Assembly: GCA_041907145.1 (NCBI GenBank)
Contig: JAYRHW010000234.1
Location: forward strand, 1-16,000
Length of the DNA stretch: 16,000 nucleotides
Direction of reading: 5' to 3'
From: JAFLCA01 sp041907145
GTDB lineage: Bacteria > Bdellovibrionota_C > UBA2361 > JAFLCA01
The notes below the pieces were generated by a model that saw only the letters and a program-made list of their open reading frames with translations, searched no databases and was not told where the DNA came from. Positions 6,318 to 14,697 of the stretch are shown piece by piece. A program made the position numbers and the translations under genes. Within the stretch, counting starts at the first letter, position 1. Every line of letters starts with the position of its first letter.

Positions 6318-8639
6318 CTAGTGAGCTAGCCAGCGCAAGCTCGCACGCTCTTCGTTTTGGGTTTTCGTCAGTTTGCCGGCGCTCTTCAACGCAATCTCGG
6401 CGTCAAGCGCCGCGAAATCCTGCGGTTTGAGCGAGAATATAGTAAGCCGTGGATTGTGAAACCCATAACTTCCCGATGGCGCGCTGATTTCTTTAAGAAT
6501 AGGGACTCGCGAGAAAACCACTTTAAATCGGTTCTGGAAGACAGGATTGGCGAAGGGCTGAGTGAAGTAGCGATCGTAAAAGAGGCTGGAGAGCACCAAA
6601 TAGTCAGCCCCGGAATCCTTGAGCGCTTGAGGAGTGAGTTTTTTGAGTACGTTTATGCGCAGGATATTTTCGCTGGGCAGCTTCTCCGGCGGTAGGTTCG
6701 GCCCATAGGGTTGCCAATCGATGAGCACTTTCGAGTGTTCAGGCACATTTTCAAGCAGCCACTGGGCAGCGATCTCCCTCGTATCCTGGGACAGATCACG
6801 AGCGAGCTGCAAAGTCCTTAACAGTGGTGCGCCGATCAGAAGTAGGGCCAGCGCAGGTACAAAACGCTTGAATCGTCCGCGTGCCAAAACTTCGACGAAA
6901 TGGGCGGCGGCGATGGCTAGAAACGGGAGGCAAGGGAAGATATATCGTTCGGGCTGCGGCTCCGGCTTCGATTTTACCCATTCGGCGGGAAGATAGAAGG
7001 CCAATACCAAGCCCAGGATATAGAGATCGGCGATTCTCCGACGCCACAGCAATAGGCCGATTCCGAGCAGGGCGGTCATAGTGGTTAAGGTGCCGATGCC
7101 GGGCACGATGCTGCGCGCCAAATGGTACATCCAATACTGTGACCAGGCGTCAATTGCCTGGGTGTGGCCGCGCAGCGCATGTTTGCGTTCATAACTAAAA
7201 TCCGAAAGGAACTTGGCACGATCCAAGAGGATGTAGGGCGAGGCGGCAAAGAATGCGAAAGGCACGAGCATTGCGGCCAGGATCGCGGAGCGGGCAAAGA
7301 CAGGATCGGGTTTTAGCGATTTGGAGCGCAGCCAGGGGGCGCTCAAGACAATCCCAATCGCTAAGACTCCGGAATATTTCGTGGAAGCTGCCAGTCCGGC
7401 AAAGACTGCCGCCAAGAAAAGGAGGCCTCGGCGATTTTCCTGAGCGGCTTTGATGACGGCCCAGGTTGCGGCGAGGATAAAGAAGACGAGCAGCGAGTCC
7501 TCCTTGAGGTAGCGACTGCAGGTAACATGGAGCGGAAATACTGCCAAGAGCGCCGCTGAAATGACGCCGGCGCGCTGACTAAAAAGCCGGGTGGCGATGG
7601 CATATACGAACAATATGCTTAGGCTTCCGGCGAGAGCACTGACGCAGCGTCCCGCCAGAAAGGCGGTTTCACGGAAGTCTCCCGTCACGCCGAGCCAGTG
7701 GAATACGGTGTTGATGAAATATGTGCAATACAAGAGCAACGAAGGGTGCAAGAAGTAGCGAGGATTAAAGGAATGTGAGGCCACCATCTGCATTATGGCA
7801 TTTGCTTTGGGGATTTCGTCCGGGTGGTAATTGTAGGGCAGCCCGAAGTCCAAGCGGTAAAAGCGAATGGCTGCTGCCCCGGCGAAGATTGCCAGCACGG
7901 GCAGCCAGTTCCATTCACGGAGGGCAAGGGGTTCATCCTCCGTTTCTCCGGCTGATTCTGAAATTCGAGCCAAAAGAAAGCCGCCGGCCACGCAGAAGCA
8001 GGTCATCCAGAGCCAGCAGGGTTTACTGAGATCCTGAATGTCGACGCGTGTAAGCGGATAAAATGCGGCGAGCGGCACTAGCCAGGAAAAACACCGAAAA
8101 GCAGCTGCTTTAAAGCAATAATAGACGGTGAGCGCCAAAATAAACAGGAGCATTCCCGTTGTCGCAGCAATCCACGGGGCAACAATCGCGATCCCGAATC
8201 GGGAGGTGACCTCGGAGCGAATAAGCTGCGCTCCCAGCTCGCGAGGATCCGTCGGCGACACTTTGAACGGGTTTACGATTTCAAACTGTAGTCGCTTCGG
8301 TTCGCATTCTGCACGCAAGGAAAGCAGAAGCGCGGTATCAGAGCCAATCAAATGTTCTGTGGGTGTCTGTTGGCACAGAGTAAGACGAACGTGGGAATCG
8401 TAGGACACGGGGCGCCAGCCATTAAACTGCAGCAATAGACGATTGCCGATATTCGCAAGACGCGGGAATCGAAGGACGGCGCCCTGCGCCACCCAGCCGT
8501 CTTTCGAGAGCCCGCGGAAAATCGACTGCCCTGGAATCATGGCGGTATAGCGCTGATAAGAGAGGCCAAGGGCGATTGCGGCTATAATAAAACAGCAGAT
8601 CGCGAGCGCGGCGAGATGGAGCCAAGATTCACGCCGCAT
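6318..8639 (-). CDS. GT-C membrane glycosyltransferase with extra N-terminal periplasmic domain, copy 2
   Basis: A 773-residue family 39-type enzyme. The order is a membrane helix (about 8-28), a soluble, presumably periplasmic domain (about 30-148), two to four helices, then the catalytic GT-C core from about 245, with D274-E275 in YHPDE as the likely catalytic acidic pair. SRYLKEDSLL and ASTKYSG downstream are typical of the family, and a soluble tail follows from about 630. The N-terminal domain (FRGLSKDGW, LQFNGWRP) is not part of a minimal GT-C protein and may bind a glycan acceptor. The start is placed at ATG 8639: GGGAG lies 6 nt upstream, and an upstream TTG at 8663 lacks such a site. 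This start overlaps the previous stop by 11 bp, implying coupling. Donor and acceptor are unknown. Confidence 0.87.
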   Translation of the reverse strand: MRRESWLHLAALAICCFIIAAIALGLSYQRYTAMIPGQSIFRGLSKDGWVAQGAVLRFPRLANIGNRLLLQFNGWRPVSYDSHVRLTLCQQTPTEHLIGSDTALLLSLRAECEPKRLQFEIVNPFKVSPTDPRELGAQLIRSEVTSRFGIAIVAPWIAATTGMLLFILALTVYYCFKAAAFRCFSWLVPLAAFYPLTRVDIQDLSKPCWLWMTCFCVAGGFLLARISESAGETEDEPLALREWNWLPVLAIFAGAAAIRFYRLDFGLPYNYHPDEIPKANAIMQMVASHSFNPRYFLHPSLLLYCTYFINTVFHWLGVTGDFRETAFLAGRCVSALAGSLSILFVYAIATRLFSQRAGVISAALLAVFPLHVTCSRYLKEDSLLVFFILAATWAVIKAAQENRRGLLFLAAVFAGLAASTKYSGVLAIGIVLSAPWLRSKSLKPDPVFARSAILAAMLVPFAFFAASPYILLDRAKFLSDFSYERKHALRGHTQAIDAWSQYWMYHLARSIVPGIGTLTTMTALLGIGLLLWRRRIADLYILGLVLAFYLPAEWVKSKPEPQPERYIFPCLPFLAIAAAHFVEVLARGRFKRFVPALALLLIGAPLLRTLQLARDLSQDTREIAAQWLLENVPEHSKVLIDWQPYGPNLPPEKLPSENILRINVLKKLTPQALKDSGADYLVLSSLFYDRYFTQPFANPVFQNRFKVVFSRVPILKEISAPSGSYGFHNPRLTIFSLKPQDFAALDAEIALKSAGKLTKTQNEERASLRWLAH

Positions 8640-10449
8640 TTGATTCTCCCGGGTGCTCGGCAACCCAAGCTCGGAGTTTGTTCACATCTATTACCACAGC
8701 AGTTTTGTCGCGGTAGACGACGAAGGACAGGGACGAGTCTTCGCCGCTTTCGGGTATCTGTCGATAGGCATACTGCTCCGGCGGCCGCCCCGTCAGTTCA
8801 GCGAGCAACGGTCGGAATACCTTAAAATAGACGACGTTCTGTAAAGCTTTGGGGTAGAAGCGCTTACGCTCGAATACAAAATAATCGATCTTCTCAGGAG
8901 TTAACAAAGACACGACCTCTTCGAGGGAAGCGGCGTAATGGGCCTTGAGACTGATGGCGATTCGGCGTTTCATTTCAGCATTGTAGTTATCGTAAAATGG
9001 ATGCCAAGTTTCGCTGGATGCGTATGCCTTGCGCATGCCGAAAAGTTGCACGGGATCCATGAAGGTGGGGAATCCGGCGATCAATGCGGAAGGAGGGGTG
9101 TTTTCTTTGAGCCATGGTACCCAAGCTCCGCGCTTTGTGTCCTGGTAATTGAAGTTGGCGTCGGTGCTTAGATTAAGCTGCGAGCCCTGATAAACCAATG
9201 CAGACACGAGCAGTAAACCTATCACACTTCCGCGCGCAAACTTCAGCGAGGAATCGAAGGTATCCCTCGGGAGATTTGCCTGCCCCAGTCCGAAGAGAGC
9301 GCGCCAGGTCCCGATGCTCAGTGCAAGGATCCAGAAGAAGGCCAGCGGGATATTGAGATGTCGATCGGGGACATACAATTTAAATGCCAGAATTCTGGAC
9401 AGGAAGTACACCGTGATTGATGCGGCAAGGAAGCACCATAATTCGATGGGAACGGCGCTACGCTTTCGAATGACACCGATTAGGGTCATTAGGATAAGAA
9501 AAACAATCCCGATGCCAAGGATGTTTTTTCGCCAGAATGGATCGGGCTTATCAAAGCGGCCGTAAAAGACACGGGTCGCAAATTGAGTAATTTCCGTCGC
9601 AGGCGGCAGGAACGGAATCCAGGAAAAGCGGCCGCCATCACGGGAAAACTCTGGCAAGGCCTCAGCCTCGTGATAGCTGTACATGCGGCCAATTTCCGGA
9701 GGGCGCTTGGTGACCCACAGAGTCAGCGCGAAGATGAGCGGAGCACACAACGCAAGCGTTGCGAGATGGCGCAAGCTGTCGATTCGAGTGTCCGCAGAGA
9801 CGCACCGTACCAGCAGTACGAGGCCGTAGCTTGCGGCTATGAGAAACGTAGCCGGAGGATTCAGTAAGCACCCTGCGAAGAGCAAGGCAATCACCGCGCG
9901 GTGGTTCTTCGTCAGGCTGAAGTAAAAGAAGGCGGCGAAGAGCACGGCGGCCCATCCGCGCGGAAGCCCGCCTGTCATGCGCTGGATGACATGTCGAGTA
10001 TGGAAAAGGAACAGCAAGGAAAAGAATGCCGGGGCTAAGCCTGCGGCAGTACGAACAGCGAAGAATATAAATCCGCCACAGAGCACCAGCTGAATGAACA
10101 TCAGGTAGTGCGCGGTCATAATCGGATCGCCGCATAGCCAGGTGACCATGTACCCAAGCGCCCAATGCAAGGGTGCCAGGTATCCGCGCATGAGTTCAAA
10201 AATCAGATCGCCCTGAAAAATCTCAGGATGCCAAACCGTGTAAAATGGAAAAACTTGCTGCAGGGCATCGTCGGTGCTCCAGCGCGGGTTGAACCACCAG
10301 CGGGAGACGGACTTCCAAAAGAGAAAGAGGTAAGCGACAGCGAGCAGGGAGAAGAGCGCCTCAGCGAAGGTGGGTTTGCGCCAAAAGGTGGCCCGCTCGG
10401 CAGTGTGCTCGGTTTCTAGATGAAGACTTGAAAGTTGAGGCTGACCCAT
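8629..10449 (-). CDS. Polytopic membrane protein, GT-C-like glycosyltransferase, copy 3
   Basis: A 606-residue protein with roughly 10-12 hydrophobic segments (about 30-415) and a soluble C-terminal region (about 425-606). After the first helix, WSTDDALQQVFPFY places an acidic pair D60-D61 in the first outer loop, the usual position of the GT-C catalytic acid, here DD instead of the DE of the two neighbours. Similarity to family 39 is weaker than for those genes, so a distinct GT-C subfamily is likely. It is the first gene of the three-gene set: a TATAAT promoter lies about 30 nt upstream, and its TGA overlaps the next gene's ATG. The ribosome site before ATG 10449 is weak. A role in building or decorating an envelope glycan with the next two enzymes is inferred from context. 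Confidence 0.72.
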   Translation of the reverse strand: MGQPQLSSLHLETEHTAERATFWRKPTFAEALFSLLAVAYLFLFWKSVSRWWFNPRWSTDDALQQVFPFYTVWHPEIFQGDLIFELMRGYLAPLHWALGYMVTWLCGDPIMTAHYLMFIQLVLCGGFIFFAVRTAAGLAPAFFSLLFLFHTRHVIQRMTGGLPRGWAAVLFAAFFYFSLTKNHRAVIALLFAGCLLNPPATFLIAASYGLVLLVRCVSADTRIDSLRHLATLALCAPLIFALTLWVTKRPPEIGRMYSYHEAEALPEFSRDGGRFSWIPFLPPATEITQFATRVFYGRFDKPDPFWRKNILGIGIVFLILMTLIGVIRKRSAVPIELWCFLAASITVYFLSRILAFKLYVPDRHLNIPLAFFWILALSIGTWRALFGLGQANLPRDTFDSSLKFARGSVIGLLLVSALVYQGSQLNLSTDANFNYQDTKRGAWVPWLKENTPPSALIAGFPTFMDPVQLFGMRKAYASSETWHPFYDNYNAEMKRRIAISLKAHYAASLEEVVSLLTPEKIDYFVFERKRFYPKALQNVVYFKVFRPLLAELTGRPPEQYAYRQIPESGEDSSLSFVVYRDKTAVVIDVNKLRAWVAEHPGESNAA

Positions 10450-10478
10450 GAGTTACGCCACTGCTAGATGCGCCGAGG

Positions 10479-10506
10479 ATTATAGGCTAGACAGGGGATG
10501 AAACAA
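10479..10506 (-). promoter_or_regulatory. Sigma70-type promoter of the glycosyltransferase operon
   Basis: The minus strand has a perfect -10 TATAAT at 10484-10479 and a TTGTTT -35-like box at 10506-10501, spacer 16 bp. Transcription would start near 10472, giving a leader of about 22 nt to the ATG at 10449. It lies in the 127-bp gap after the hybrid kinase gene, so the glycosyltransferases need not depend on kinase transcription. Confidence 0.6.
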
Positions 10507-10576
10507 AACCCACCGCTACCAGATCCTGTTGGCACAGATCGAGGGTAACTAGCTGAAATGATATTGAAAATTTGTA

Positions 10577-12721
10577 TTACTCGGGCGGCTCAAGCAGCGC
10601 GCGAATCTTTTGCAGTAAATCCGGGAGCGAGTAGGGCTTTTCGATAAAGGTAACGTGGGTGCTGCCACGCGGCAGAAGCTCAGCCTCGGTCGAGCCAAAG
10701 CCGCTGGTAAATATGATTCGCATATCGCGATTCAAAGCCTGAATATCGGTGATCACCTCCCGGCCGGAGCGCTTCGGCATGGTTTGGTCGAGCAGCACAA
10801 GATCGATTTGATCCTGATGCTTGATGAACTGCTCGAGAGCTTCCGCGCCATCATTCGCCTGAATGACACTGTAGCCACTCATGCATAGAGCCGTGGTGAC
10901 CATCGAAAGGACGAGTTCGTCGTCGTCCGCAACGAGAATGCACTCTTGTCCCCGAGGAAGTTCTCGGGCGGGGGGAGCAAGGAATTCTTGCCGCTCCGGC
11001 GAAAGCGCGGGAATGATGAAGGAGAATGTCGTCCCGATACCCCGTTCACTAACGACATGAATAGCTCCCCCATGCGAGGCTACGATTGAGTACACCATGC
11101 TCAGTCCCAAGCCGGTGCCTTTGCCAACGGGTTTCGTAGTAAAGAACGGCTCGAAGATATGTGCCAAATGATCGGGTGGGATGCCCTCGCCGCAGTCAGT
11201 GACTGAAAGCTCCACATAATCACCGGCCGCAGCTTGGGGATAGGGAGCTGAATTGAGCCCTTCCGTAAGTCTTAAATTCTTCGCCGCAATGCTGATGCAA
11301 CCGCCTCCTGCCATGGCGTCGCGACCGTTAATCACCAAGTTCATGATTACTTGCTGAAGCTGCGCTTGATTGGCGTTAATCGCCGACAAATCAGGCGCAC
11401 AGACCATCGATACCTCGATATTCGACGGAAGCAAATGTGACAGCAACCGCGCCGAATCTTCCACGAGCTGGCTCGGGCTGAGAGGACGCAGGGCGGTGTC
11501 GGATTTCCTGCCCAACGACAAAAGGTGGCGGGTCATTTCCGCGCAGCACATGGCGGCCTGTTCGGCCGCGGCAAGCCTGGCATAGGACGGATGATCCGGG
11601 GCTATCTCGGATAGCGATAGATTGAGCTGTCCCAATATTGCCGTAAGATGATTGTTGAAGTCGTGGGCAATACCTCCGGCGAGTGTGCCGATAGTCTCCA
11701 TGCGCTGCGCATGCACCAACTCGGCTTCGAGAATTTTGCGTTCGTGGATATCGAAGGCGATCGAGTCATAATACTCAACGTCCCCGTTTTCATCGAGCTT
11801 CGCCGTTTGACGCTCGAAGAACCAATGGTAGTTGCCGTCGCGTTTACGGACTCGATATTCGACTTCCACCGTTTTGGCGCTTTTCGTGCGGCGAGCCTCA
11901 TAAATGATCGAGTGCTTGGCTATATCTTCCGGATGCAGCAGGCGCTGGAACAATCCCGGGGTCTTTTCGAAATCTTCCGGGGCATAGCCGATGATATCCT
12001 TGACGTGCGGACTCAAATACAAATACGTGCCGTCAGGCTTGGAACGGACGAGAACCAGGCCCGGTCGCTCGACAAGTGTGCGGTAGTGCTGCTCGGCAGT
12101 CTGCAGGGCGTCGACCGCATGCCGCAGGGCGGTGATATCGCGGGCAACATACCAAAATCTGCGGACGAAGGAGTCCTCGAAGGATGGATAGATAGAAACC
12201 TGCAGCGTAACGTCTCGCCCCTCGCAGTCCTGGGTTGTGTGCGAGTAGTTTGACAGGAAGAAGTTACCTTCAATCCACTGCGAGAATAATTCGCGATTGC
12301 TTTGATCCGGGGGGAAGAAGGAGACGAAAGATTTTCCCAAACAATCAAGAGCGCTCGGCTGTCCCACGCCGCTAGCGAAGGTCAGATTCGCCTCTAGGCA
12401 GGCGGAGTTGTTGCTGAAGATTCGATTGAGGATCTCATCGGCGCGAAAGTTGACGGAAATGTCCGTGGTGAATTCGAAGAGCGCAATGCGAGAGGTACTC
12501 TGGCAAACTAACGTCCGATAATCGGCGAATGTCACTCGACCCTTATGCAAGCTAAGGTCGCGAATGATGTCAGGCTGCTGAGCGCGCGCGGCGCTTCCGG
12601 CTACGGTCAAGAACGGGAATGCTCGGCGCGAACGGGTAGTATCGACGCCTTCGTTTCGCGTCGATGCGAGAAGGTTGGCTGGAAGATCGCCTGAAGCGGC
12701 GTCCTCTTCCTTGCTGGCCAT
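10577..12721 (-). CDS. PAS-PAS hybrid sensor histidine kinase with C-terminal receiver
   Basis: A 714-residue cytoplasmic hybrid kinase. After an unassigned N-terminus (1-75) come PAS 1 (about 78-200), PAS 2 (about 213-330, ending in DIHERK), HisKA with H353 in AGGIAHDFNNHLTAI, and HATPase_c with N461/N465 (NLVINGRDAM), DCGEGI from D509, FEPFFTTK, and GTGLGLS (535-541). The receiver (about 593-710) has D599-D601, phospho-acceptor D645 in LLDQTMP, T672 and K695-P696. All key residues are intact. The NtrB-like H-box with AHDFNN is typical of large hybrid kinases in soil and aquatic bacteria. There is no membrane segment, so it senses inside the cell. The start is ATG 12721, with GAGGGG 6 nt upstream; a TTG at 12775 would add 18 residues without a comparable site. 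The partner is unknown. Confidence 0.93.
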   Translation of the reverse strand: MASKEEDAASGDLPANLLASTRNEGVDTTRSRRAFPFLTVAGSAARAQQPDIIRDLSLHKGRVTFADYRTLVCQSTSRIALFEFTTDISVNFRADEILNRIFSNNSACLEANLTFASGVGQPSALDCLGKSFVSFFPPDQSNRELFSQWIEGNFFLSNYSHTTQDCEGRDVTLQVSIYPSFEDSFVRRFWYVARDITALRHAVDALQTAEQHYRTLVERPGLVLVRSKPDGTYLYLSPHVKDIIGYAPEDFEKTPGLFQRLLHPEDIAKHSIIYEARRTKSAKTVEVEYRVRKRDGNYHWFFERQTAKLDENGDVEYYDSIAFDIHERKILEAELVHAQRMETIGTLAGGIAHDFNNHLTAILGQLNLSLSEIAPDHPSYARLAAAEQAAMCCAEMTRHLLSLGRKSDTALRPLSPSQLVEDSARLLSHLLPSNIEVSMVCAPDLSAINANQAQLQQVIMNLVINGRDAMAGGGCISIAAKNLRLTEGLNSAPYPQAAAGDYVELSVTDCGEGIPPDHLAHIFEPFFTTKPVGKGTGLGLSMVYSIVASHGGAIHVVSERGIGTTFSFIIPALSPERQEFLAPPARELPRGQECILVADDDELVLSMVTTALCMSGYSVIQANDGAEALEQFIKHQDQIDLVLLDQTMPKRSGREVITDIQALNRDMRIIFTSGFGSTEAELLPRGSTHVTFIEKPYSLPDLLQKIRALLEPPE

Positions 12722-13126
12722 TGCTTTCCCCTCAGCAATGAACGGGAGTAAAAGTGCACACTGCTTTCGGCCCAAATCCTCACGGGAGAAGGCCGCTCCC
12801 TAATGTACTAACGTATCATACCTGCCTAACCTACTGAATTAGATTGTTCTGCTGCCGGTGCCTCTTGGGCTCAAAGCGCCAGAAATCGCTACCTTATGTC
12901 TACAGCGGCTTGGATCAAGCTGAAATTTCCGGTGAGCCCGTACAAAGCCAGACTTTGTGACCATGGCGGTTACAGTTTGCAGCGGTTCAAAATTGCCTTC
13001 AGCCGGTCTGATTCGGAAAGATTCATGACGTCACGCGAGCGGTACCGTTCTTGCACCTACATGAGGAACTTGGGGGCGGTGCTGCGGGAACTAAAGAGTC
13101 CTTTCGCTAATCAGAGGCCGAGTGCT

Positions 13127-13138
13127 TCCTCGCGAGGA
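13127..13138. repeat. 12-bp perfect palindrome TCCTCGCGAGGA
   Basis: The palindrome lies about 195 bp before the MFS start and 400 bp before the kinase start. It is a possible operator for a dimeric regulator. Nothing in the window identifies the protein. Confidence 0.4.
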
Positions 13139-13148
13139 CTGCTCACAA

Positions 13149-13172
13149 GCAAGTAGGTCGGCAAGTAGGTCG
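13149..13172. repeat. Tandem duplication of a 12-bp unit
   Basis: GCAAGTAGGTCG is present twice, head to tail and identical (13149-13160, 13161-13172). The unit is a multiple of three, so a coding frame would tolerate it, but no real gene is apparent here. It looks like a recent slippage duplication. Confidence 0.7.
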
Positions 13173-13271
13173 GATGGTACGGTTTGATCGAGGCAGAGTG
13201 CGTCCAAGGGCAGTGCTGTGTCCCCTGTAGCGCTGGTGAGCAGGTCTTTGTTACCTTTACGCGAGATCGTA

Positions 13272-13300
13272 TTGACTAAGATTTGAGCGCCCCCCAGAAT
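13272..13300 (+). promoter_or_regulatory. Candidate promoter of the MFS gene
   Basis: TTGACT (13272-13277, 5 of 6 to the consensus -35) is followed after 17 bp by CAGAAT (13295-13300, 4 of 6 to the -10). Transcription would begin near 13307, leaving a 26-nt leader. The -10 is imperfect. Confidence 0.4.
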
Positions 13301-13323
13301 GCCCGAGCATCGTTTTTTGGGGG
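13291..13323 (+). promoter_or_regulatory. Potential hairpin masking the MFS ribosome-binding site
   Basis: CCCCCA (13291-13296) can pair with TGGGGG (13318-13323); an inner stem ATGC/GCAT (13299-13302 with 13307-13310, loop CCGA) stabilises the fold. The right outer arm contains the purine block GGGGGA (13319-13324) that lies 8 nt before the MFS ATG and is its only Shine-Dalgarno candidate. The fold can form only if transcription starts upstream of 13291, which conflicts with the promoter proposed at 13272-13300. Confidence 0.35.
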
Positions 13324-13332
13324 ATCCATCGC

Positions 13333-14604
13333 ATGGCAGGTTCTGCCGAAACGCCCGTAAGGGCCTCCGAGGGCGACCCCTCCGCCTTTGTACAATCTCG
13401 AACCGCCTGGTTTGCCGTGGCGGTAGCTGCCCTTGGCTACTTCGTCGATGTTTTCGACCTTTGGCTTTTTGCCAATTTCCGTGTGCCAAGCCTGACTTCA
13501 TTGGGTCTGCCTGCCGATCAAATTACCGACACGGGGGCTTACCTTATTAATTGTCAGCAGACAGGCCTGCTATTAGGCGGCTTTGTTTGGGGCATCATGG
13601 GCGACAAGCGCGGACGTGTCAGCGTTATGTTTGGCTCCATTCTCTTGTATTCCGTTGCAACCATTGCAAATGCATTTGTCACCACCGTGCCGCAATACGC
13701 GGCGCTGCGCTTTGTCACCGGATTTGGACTTTCGGGGGAAATAGGGGCCGGCATTACGCTCGTAAGCGAATTATTGCCAAAGGAGAAGCGTGGATACGGC
13801 ACTACTATCGTGGCTACCCTCGGTGTCGCCGGCGCCATCGCTGCGGCATATGTCGGAAAGGTGATGAGCTGGCAGAATGCCTTCATTCTCGGCGGTTCGT
13901 TGGGATTCGTTCTCCTTGCCATGCGCTTAGCCGTTTACGAGTCAGGCATGTATAACTCTGTCGCGGCGGATTCAGGAGTCAAGCGCGGGTCGCTAAGGCT
14001 TCTTTTTAAAACTCGGCAGCGCACGATGCTGTTTCTCTCCTGCATTCTGGTCGGTATCCCGATCTATGCGATCTTCGGGTTGCTTGCGACCTTCGCTCCG
14101 GAAATTGCCAAGTCGCTGGAGCTCTCCGGAACCCTGAGTGTTCCCGACGTAATGATTTACAGCTCTCTCGGAATCACCGTCGGTGATTTGGCCTCCGGAT
14201 TGCTCAGTCAGGCCATCAAGAGCCGAAAGCGTCCGATATTGTACTTCCTCATGTTTGGCTTCTTAGGCTGTCTCGCCATTTATTCCGGCTATGTTAAGAC
14301 CGCCGAGCAGTATTGCTGGGCAGCGGCACTGGCCGGATTCGGTGTGGGCTGTTGGGCATGTTTGATAACCAGTACAGCCGAACAGTTCGGCACGAATCTA
14401 AGAGCCACGGTTACCACCACTGTTCCTAATCTGGTTCGAGCCTCGGCTATCCCGCTCAACATGGCCTTTGTCTACCTGAAGGGCTTTAACTCCCCCTCGG
14501 TAGCTGCCTTCATAATAACACTTGTCTATTTCGCCCTGGCCTTTATCGCTCTTAGCCGGCTCCGGGAGACCTACGGCACCAACCTTGATTTCGTGGAAGA
14601 ATAG
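13333..14604 (+). CDS. Major facilitator superfamily transporter
   Basis: A 423-residue inner-membrane carrier with about 12 hydrophobic segments in two six-helix halves, the normal MFS size. Helix 1 has DVFDLWLF (D39, D42), acidic residues often involved in proton coupling. The loop between helices 2 and 3 has the MFS motif A as WGIMGDKRGRVS (about 86-97). RFVTGFGLSGEIGAG (about 126-140) resembles the helix 4 pattern of the sugar/metabolite:H+ symporter group, with SELLPKEKRG following helix 5 as in those proteins. The substrate cannot be read; relatives move small organic acids, sugars or osmolytes. The ATG at 13333 has GGGGGA 8 nt upstream. The gene is divergent from the hybrid kinase and shares a 611-bp control region with it, so the kinase might regulate it, though this is only positional. 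Confidence 0.93.
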   Translation: MAGSAETPVRASEGDPSAFVQSRTAWFAVAVAALGYFVDVFDLWLFANFRVPSLTSLGLPADQITDTGAYLINCQQTGLLLGGFVWGIMGDKRGRVSVMFGSILLYSVATIANAFVTTVPQYAALRFVTGFGLSGEIGAGITLVSELLPKEKRGYGTTIVATLGVAGAIAAAYVGKVMSWQNAFILGGSLGFVLLAMRLAVYESGMYNSVAADSGVKRGSLRLLFKTRQRTMLFLSCILVGIPIYAIFGLLATFAPEIAKSLELSGTLSVPDVMIYSSLGITVGDLASGLLSQAIKSRKRPILYFLMFGFLGCLAIYSGYVKTAEQYCWAAALAGFGVGCWACLITSTAEQFGTNLRATVTTTVPNLVRASAIPLNMAFVYLKGFNSPSVAAFIITLVYFALAFIALSRLRETYGTNLDFVEE

Positions 14605-14697
14605 GGCCGCCTATCCCGCGCTTAGTATACAGGCTCGAGGCTCCCCTCCATAACTTCTTTGGTAGCAAGGTCCAAAGCGTAAAATCCTCCCTTTCGT

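Larger units (their letters stand above)
12722..13332. other. Long divergent intergenic region with palindromes
   Basis: This 611-bp gap separates the minus-strand hybrid kinase from the plus-strand MFS gene. Short frames exist (for example plus 12896-13156 and minus 13091-13501), but none has a convincing start or recognisable product. The region holds inverted repeat ACAAAG/CTTTGT (12942-12958), palindromes TGACGTCA (13026-13033) and TCCTCGCGAGGA (13127-13138), a 12-bp tandem duplication (13149-13172), and the MFS leader. It probably contains promoters for both flanking genes; the kinase promoter is not clear (a lone TATGAT-like box). Confidence 0.55.

Noticed and set aside
10510..10576. 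Terminator after the hybrid kinase gene.
   Set aside because: The minus strand reads GGTGGGTTTTGTTT here, but I could not find a convincing stem immediately before the T-rich part; the T-rich part serves as the -35 region of the next promoter.
12896..13156. 86-codon plus-strand frame in the kinase-MFS gap.
   Set aside because: No Shine-Dalgarno, no recognisable domain, and the palindromes and the start of the tandem duplication lie within or just after it. It is kept only as a possibility in the gap description.
13091..13501. 136-codon minus-strand frame overlapping the MFS start.
   Set aside because: Its first half is antisense to the clear MFS coding sequence and is basic low-complexity, typical of a shadow frame. 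The rest contains the 12-bp duplication and has no recognisable motif.
14601..14614. ATAGG-GCCG-CCTAT hairpin at the MFS stop codon as a terminator.
   Set aside because: The stem is only 5 bp, overlaps the stop codon and has no T-run after it.
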